64,000 nt of DNA from JAJPHW01 sp963771505 (GTDB lineage Bacteria > Acidobacteriota > Terriglobia > Terriglobales > Acidobacteriaceae): positions 186,001 to 250,000 of the forward strand of contig CAVYTO010000001.1 in assembly GCA_963771505.1 (NCBI GenBank), in the 5' to 3' direction. The notes under the pieces are model-generated. The model made no database searches, had not been told where the DNA came from, and saw only the letters and a program-made list of their open reading frames with translations. The position numbers and the translations under genes are program-made. Below are positions 60,701 through 64,000 of the stretch, in pieces (position 1 is the stretch's first letter; every line of letters begins with the position of its first letter).

Positions 60701-61039
60701 CCTTTTGGCGCTAACGCCACGCCAGCAGCTCCCATCCCCGGAACCTGCGCCAACCTCTTGGGCAATAGCGGACGAAATAGCATTATCGGCCCGGGTTTGG
60801 TCAACTTCGACATGTCATTGTTCAAAACAAATCACATCTCGAGAATCTCTGATCTGTTCAATATTCAGTTCCGCGTGGAAGCTTTCAACGTTTTCAACCA
60901 TGCTAACTTCAACCCGCCGACTTCCAACAGCCAGATCTTCAACGGCGACGGAACGCCTGTGGGACCGACGGCAGGACTGCTGGACTCCACCTCAACCACC
61001 TCGCGCCAGGTGCAATTAGCGATCAAAGTGCTCTGGTAA
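57746..61039 (+). CDS. Oar-type TonB-dependent outer-membrane receptor
   Basis: A 1097-residue protein with a signal peptide (VALAAVVTLLLTMFGSILLQ). A carboxypeptidase regulatory-like domain follows at about residues 32-120 (GSISGSVVDESGALLPNATV). A plug domain comes next (VELPLNARSWTDLAALQPGV, FSILTTNQGAEYGRTSGGVI), then the large beta-barrel ending RQVQLAIKVLW with an aromatic last residue. This is the usual acidobacterial receptor architecture for uptake of large or scarce substrates. The ATG at 57746 has AAGGAG eight bases upstream. Its place downstream of the Mo enzyme suggests it imports the pathway substrate; kelch and amidohydrolase genes follow closely. Confidence 0.92.
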   Translation: MLGDRWQRRTVALAAVVTLLLTMFGSILLQGQVVGGSISGSVVDESGALLPNATVSLKNLSTGVTTTATTNGQGLYSIPNLLPGTYQETISTKGFETSVRNGIILNVGSQLVSNMTLKVGAISEQVEVSSQSPDLQLESATISGVEDSKTIVELPLNARSWTDLAALQPGVSTIRAMAPVSSTDRLGRGLGVELSVSGGRPQQNNYLLDGISINDYTNQAPGSILGGNLGVDAVAEFSILTTNQGAEYGRTSGGVISAITRSGTNQFHGSAYEFLRNSALDARNYFDGPTIAPFRRNQFGASAGGPIQKDKTFIFGDYEGLRQSLGLSMVDNVPSPAARLGQLTTGTVIVDPLVKQYLPFYPLPNGPVSGDTGIYSFAGSAITTENYFTTRVDHKFSEKDSLDGSYMYDSSPSSQNDEFNNKLLFTKTRRQLVSIEENHTFSPSLLNSLRLGYHREYAAAPSSSQAINPLAADTSLGYVPGDTAGFIGVPGLTFFTGGLSTQQPAEYNWNSWQFYDNVFFTRGIHSLKFGANVERIIDNQSTPSQPGGDFEFNSLSDFLTNRPNSLITDAANVAPRRRLRETIFGTYLQDDLHVRRNLTVNLGLRYEMATVPSETHGKLASLQSLTDPTVIVRSPLFANPSLRDFEPRVGFAWDPFGNAKTAVRGGFGMFDVQILPANLRHAVDGTVPFYLSANGSNLPQGSFGPASSPTSAYNLLTSTPNAQRAAYVDQHPKRNYVMQWNLNIQEALGTKTTGLIAYVGSRAVHNLMQTDDSSIVLPMTKTPEGYLWPCAPSTISPPCTSGGGTILNPNFGRVPVTLWNSDAVYHALELQVVRRISHGLSGQVSYTWGRSIDTASGSTDGDQFRNGLSSLYFFDPRLRRGPSDFNQTHNVVMSYTWEIPTSKGLSGVLGWAASGWEFGGILQANTGTPFSVTIAPDPLGINSTDPIDFPNKVPGCNPVHGGLNYLNLNCFTLPVATPDIASMCAPFGANATPAAPIPGTCANLLGNSGRNSIIGPGLVNFDMSLFKTNHISRISDLFNIQFRVEAFNVFNHANFNPPTSNSQIFNGDGTPVGPTAGLLDSTSTTSRQVQLAIKVLW

Positions 61040-61057
61040 GAACTTGATTGGAACGCA

Positions 61058-62143
61058 TTGATTATTTCAAGAGATCTGGAATCTAAGTTACGCGTCTGGA
61101 CGCGTATTCGTCTCGGCGCCAGTTTGAGCGTCATGATTTTGGCTGCGATCACCTCCCACGCACAAGCTAAGTGGATCAAGCTTGCGCCCTTTCCGGAGCC
61201 TGCGGAAGAAATCTCCGGCACAGTGGCTCTAGGTAAGATGTATGTCTTCGCCGGCTTGGCACCCGGGTGGAAGCCAATGGGAATGGTCTACGAATATGAC
61301 CCTTCGACCGACCATTGGACCAAGAAGAAACCTATGGCGCTGCCTTCACACCACGTCGCTTTCACCAGCTACGGTGGCAAGATTTACGCCTTCGGAGGTT
61401 TTGTTGCGCCTGAAGGGGGTCCGCCGGCGTGGGTACCGATTAACAATGCGTGGGAATATGATCCCGCGATCGATAGCTGGAAGGCTCTCACGCCTATGCC
61501 CTCCAAGCGCGGTTCGGCACTGGCAGCAGTTGTTGGCGACAAGCTCTACGTGATTGGCGGTGCTAGCACTATCCCAGGATCGAAGGATACTACCGTTTCG
61601 CCGACCCAGCCCCACACATCTGTCGGGACCGTGGAGGAATACGATCCCGCGGCCAACACTTGGCGGGCGCGAAGCCAGATGCCAACCCCGCGCAACCACG
61701 CCTCCATTGGTGTCGTGAACGGAAAGATCTATGTGATCGGCGGGCGGGTTGGGGCGGCGTTCATTGGCCTGGCCTCCGACGTTTCCGTGGTAGAGGAATA
61801 TGATCCCGCAACCGACCACTGGAGCGGCCCGCGCGCGCGGATGCCGACAGCACGAAGTGCCCTTGCAACCGGGGTTTATGGCGGACGCATTTATGTCGCT
61901 GGAGGGGAATACCAGGACCCCCACATGATGGCCACGTTTCGGGCGGTGGAGGCTTACGATCCAGCGACCAACAGCTGGACCGAAATGCCGCCGTTGCCGG
62001 TTTCTCGGCACGGCTTAGCCGCAGGTGTGATTGGCAATCGCTTTCATGTGGTGGGCGGCGACGTGCAATCGGCGGGCACCGGAATTGAGGTTTCCACCGG
62101 GGAGCACGACGCATTTGACTTTGCCGGGACCGAAAAATTCTAG
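61058..62143 (+). CDS. Secreted six-repeat Kelch protein
   Basis: A 361-residue protein with an N-terminal hydrophobic segment (LGASLSVMILAAITSHAQA) acting as signal peptide. Six Kelch repeats can be counted, each with a GG and a YDPxxxxW signature: VYEYDPSTDHW, AWEYDPAIDSW, VEEYDPAANTW, VEEYDPATDHW, VEAYDPATNSW, and a last GNRFHVVGGD. That fits one six-bladed propeller. The start is taken as the TTG at 61058, since no ATG or GTG lies before the signal sequence. It is 18 bases after the receptor gene. It could be a ligand-binding partner or a lectin-like protein; no catalytic residues are evident. Confidence 0.82.
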   Translation: MIISRDLESKLRVWTRIRLGASLSVMILAAITSHAQAKWIKLAPFPEPAEEISGTVALGKMYVFAGLAPGWKPMGMVYEYDPSTDHWTKKKPMALPSHHVAFTSYGGKIYAFGGFVAPEGGPPAWVPINNAWEYDPAIDSWKALTPMPSKRGSALAAVVGDKLYVIGGASTIPGSKDTTVSPTQPHTSVGTVEEYDPAANTWRARSQMPTPRNHASIGVVNGKIYVIGGRVGAAFIGLASDVSVVEEYDPATDHWSGPRARMPTARSALATGVYGGRIYVAGGEYQDPHMMATFRAVEAYDPATNSWTEMPPLPVSRHGLAAGVIGNRFHVVGGDVQSAGTGIEVSTGEHDAFDFAGTEKF

Positions 62144-62198
62144 AAAACTTTCGTCAGATCTTATGTTCCCATCGACGATACAAGGAAAGAAACCAACC

Positions 62199-63332
62199 AT
62201 GGCAGCAAATACGAAATCGGGCACCGAACAAGGAATATCCCGTCGACGAATACTTCAAACGGGATTGGCGACCGCCGCACTGACGGCAATGAGTGGCAGC
62301 AGCAAGGTGCTTGCTCAGGGCACAGTACCGAGTTCCGGGCATCCCGACACCGGACATGTGGTCGATATCCACGCCCACTATTTCCCTGAGACTTATCTCG
62401 ACCTGGTGGCAACCGATGGCAAACGCTTCGACGCCTCCTATCGAATGACCGGCCAGGGCTTCTTCATAAAGACCCCCGTCGGCAGCAACGGTCCCCTGCC
62501 GGCGCGGTTCATCGACCTGAAAGCCCGAATTGCGGACATGGACGAGCAGGGGGTGGGTGTACAGGCGATTTCGCTCACCGCCCCGATGTTGTACTGGGGC
62601 GATGCAGAGCTGTCTACAAATCTAGCAAAGGCTTGGAATGATGCCGCGAGTAAGGCTCATCAGGCCTATCCGAATCGGCTCGTCGGCTTTTTAACCTTGC
62701 CCATGCTTTATCCCGACCGGGCTCTGGACGAACTGGCCAGGGCAAGCAAACTCCCCGGCATGCGAGGTGTCTACCTCGGCACCAACATCGGCGGAAAGGA
62801 TCTCGATGACCCGCTTTTCGAATCGATCCTGGCACGGATCGAAGCTCTCGATCTACCCATTTTCCTGCATCCCGTGGACCCTCTTGGCGGTGACCGCCTC
62901 CAGCCGTATTTTCTCTCGAACCTGATAGGGAATCCCGTCGATACTGCAGTTGCCGCCTGTCACCTAATTTTCGGGGGGGTGTTAGATCGTCATCCCAAAC
63001 TCCAGATCAGCCTGCCACACGCCGGGGGAGTGCTGCCGATACTGATTGGCCGCATCGACCAGGGCTGGCGTACCCGACCTGAGCTTAAAAAGCTGCCGCA
63101 GGCGCCAAGTACATATCTCCAGCGCTTCACCTATGACACGATCACTCACTCGAAGCCGATAATGGAATTCGTGATCAAACAAGTTGGAGCAGAACGCATC
63201 ATGCTGGGCAGTGATTATTGCTTCACGATGGGCTATGACCAACCCGTGCGGTTCCTTGATCAGGTCGACCTTGGGAGTGCACAGCGCAAAATGATTCTAG
63301 GGGGGAATGCAGCACGACTCCTGAAACTGTAA
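62199..63332 (+). CDS. Tat-exported ACMSD-like amidohydrolase (decarboxylase type)
   Basis: A 377-residue protein with a twin-arginine signal (SRRRILQTGLATAALTAMSG). The metal site of amidohydrolase-2 proteins is visible: HVVDIHAHYFPE near residue 56, the histidine in LPIFLHPVDPLGG, LPHAGGVLPILIGRID, and the aspartate in IMLGSDYCFTMGYDQP. The closest described group is 2-amino-3-carboxymuconate-6-semialdehyde decarboxylase and gamma-resorcylate decarboxylase, which split off CO2 from aromatic or ring-cleavage acids. The start has AAGGAAAG nine bases away; an in-frame ATG at 62163 is less likely. An exported member is unusual and links this step to the periplasm. Confidence 0.87.
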   Translation: MAANTKSGTEQGISRRRILQTGLATAALTAMSGSSKVLAQGTVPSSGHPDTGHVVDIHAHYFPETYLDLVATDGKRFDASYRMTGQGFFIKTPVGSNGPLPARFIDLKARIADMDEQGVGVQAISLTAPMLYWGDAELSTNLAKAWNDAASKAHQAYPNRLVGFLTLPMLYPDRALDELARASKLPGMRGVYLGTNIGGKDLDDPLFESILARIEALDLPIFLHPVDPLGGDRLQPYFLSNLIGNPVDTAVAACHLIFGGVLDRHPKLQISLPHAGGVLPILIGRIDQGWRTRPELKKLPQAPSTYLQRFTYDTITHSKPIMEFVIKQVGAERIMLGSDYCFTMGYDQPVRFLDQVDLGSAQRKMILGGNAARLLKL

Positions 63333-63901
63333 AGTGCTTTCAGGAGTAATCCTGAGGTCAGATCAGGCTCTGGCCTCGATGAGTTCTTTTACCTATTGTC
63401 TCTGCCTCATCTAAATTAGCTGAATCCGCACGGCTGTCTACGACCAATCGCTGCCCCGTGAGTAACGTTGCGCTCGATTTCTCACTACACTGCGTCACAA
63501 GCGAACTGAGGGGATCAACTTTCACGTTTGTATTTTGGGAATAGCGCGGTTAATTTGTTCGGCCCCGATAAGACGGGGGGATTGACCGGACAAGGGGATA
63601 CCTGTTTGCGACCATTGCGGGCCCGAGTCGAAGAATGTACAGGACTATCGGTTAGTAGTCTCAAAAACAAGGCAGACTAACGCCGCAGGAACATCTAAGC
63701 CGTATTCCAATTCTTTAACTGGCAATTTAGAGAGGAGGAGAGAACGTTTGTTAAATAAATTGGCACATTTCTCAACCTTGCCATTAGTTTACTAAACGCG
63801 ATTTGGCTCAGGATTCCTACCGAAGGCCTTGACTCATTTACAATCGACGAGGTTTAGGGTCTCATGAGACTGTTCCCTCATACGGATTGGGTCGGTTAGC
63901 G
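63333..63901. other. Intergenic region without a supported gene
   Basis: This stretch after the amidohydrolase has no frame longer than about 60 codons with plausible coding features. No T-tailed hairpin was found right after the stop. It probably contains the promoter for the partial gene at the right edge. Confidence 0.4.
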
Positions 63902-64000
63902 TTGATAACGCAAAAGAGACAATACGGCGACTTTGATACATTGCGCTCGGTCGTGCTGGCTACTGATTTTTCCGCCAGTGTTCGGCCTGCTGAACACTTT
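63902..64000 (+). CDS. Possible universal stress protein, N-terminal fragment (runs off window)
   Basis: The frame through the right edge reads LRSVVLATDFSASVRPAEHF, which resembles the first strand and ATP-binding turn of UspA proteins (I/V-L-x-x-T-D-F-S). The start codon is unclear: TTG at 63902 or TTG at 63941, and the frame is open further upstream without ATG. Only about 20-33 residues are visible, so the call is tentative. Confidence 0.4.
   Translation, partial: MITQKRQYGDFDTLRSVVLATDFSASVRPAEHF

Noticed and set aside
63333..63900. Possible RNA gene or mobile element at the right end
   Set aside because: No tRNA cloverleaf arms, terminal inverted repeats or transposase fragments were seen.

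Overview
The window looks like a chromosomal piece of a soil-type Acidobacteriota genome (class Terriglobia, Koribacter/Sulfotelmatobacter-like). This is inferred from moderately high GC, an Oar-type TonB-dependent receptor with an N-terminal carboxypeptidase-regulatory domain, an LpxI-type lipid A branch, a DUF5916/CBM9 protein, secreted YVTN and Kelch propellers, and acidobacterial-style intergenic repeats. No rRNA, tRNA, CRISPR array, transposase or phage gene was recognised.

Region 1 (about 1-44.5 kb) is mostly housekeeping. It holds the end of dnaB, lepA, maf, tatA and an M20 peptidase. Next come the lipid A genes fabZ-lpxA-lpxI, a long secreted TPR protein, a polyprenol-sugar type glycosyltransferase, and an mntR/mntH manganese pair. 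These are followed by acnA, hslV-hslU, tdh, and an aroC-def-fmt-rsmB run that converges on PASTA/ispF/ispD genes. Then come a PIN-TRAM ATPase-less membrane protein, a quinone oxidoreductase, a HIT hydrolase, a class III aminotransferase, a MOSC protein and a TetR/NmrA divergent pair. Three genes are broken: a DUF1624-type membrane acyltransferase (one extra base), a short conserved protein (one missing base), and a TonB-family protein (internal deletion plus frameshift).

Region 2 (about 44.7-63.3 kb) is an accessory catabolic cluster around a LysR regulator. On its right (+) lie a [2Fe-2S] subunit and a Tat-exported molybdopterin subunit of a FAD-less, two-subunit molybdenum hydroxylase, a fumarylacetoacetate-hydrolase-family enzyme, an outer-membrane TonB-dependent receptor, a secreted six-repeat Kelch protein and a Tat-exported ACMSD-like amidohydrolase. 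On its left (-) lie an M24 (creatinase/aminopeptidase P-fold) enzyme, a D-2-hydroxyacid dehydrogenase, a secreted YVTN propeller, a Gfo/Idh/MocA oxidoreductase, an ACS-type MFS transporter, XdhC and a MocA-like molybdenum cofactor cytidylyltransferase. A NifU/IscU-like scaffold converges on these. The layout suggests uptake through the outer membrane, periplasmic hydroxylation by a Mo enzyme with dedicated cofactor maturation, then import and further breakdown. The substrate cannot be read from sequence, and I did not recognise this gene combination as a named pathway; it is the best candidate here for an undescribed system.

Regulatory signals readable by eye include a near-identical 22-bp element at the mntR and mntH promoters, two TAACCAnTGGTTA-like operators between tetR and the NmrA-like gene, four hairpin terminators, and several promoters whose -10 box sits so close to the start codon that leaderless or very short-leader mRNAs are likely.
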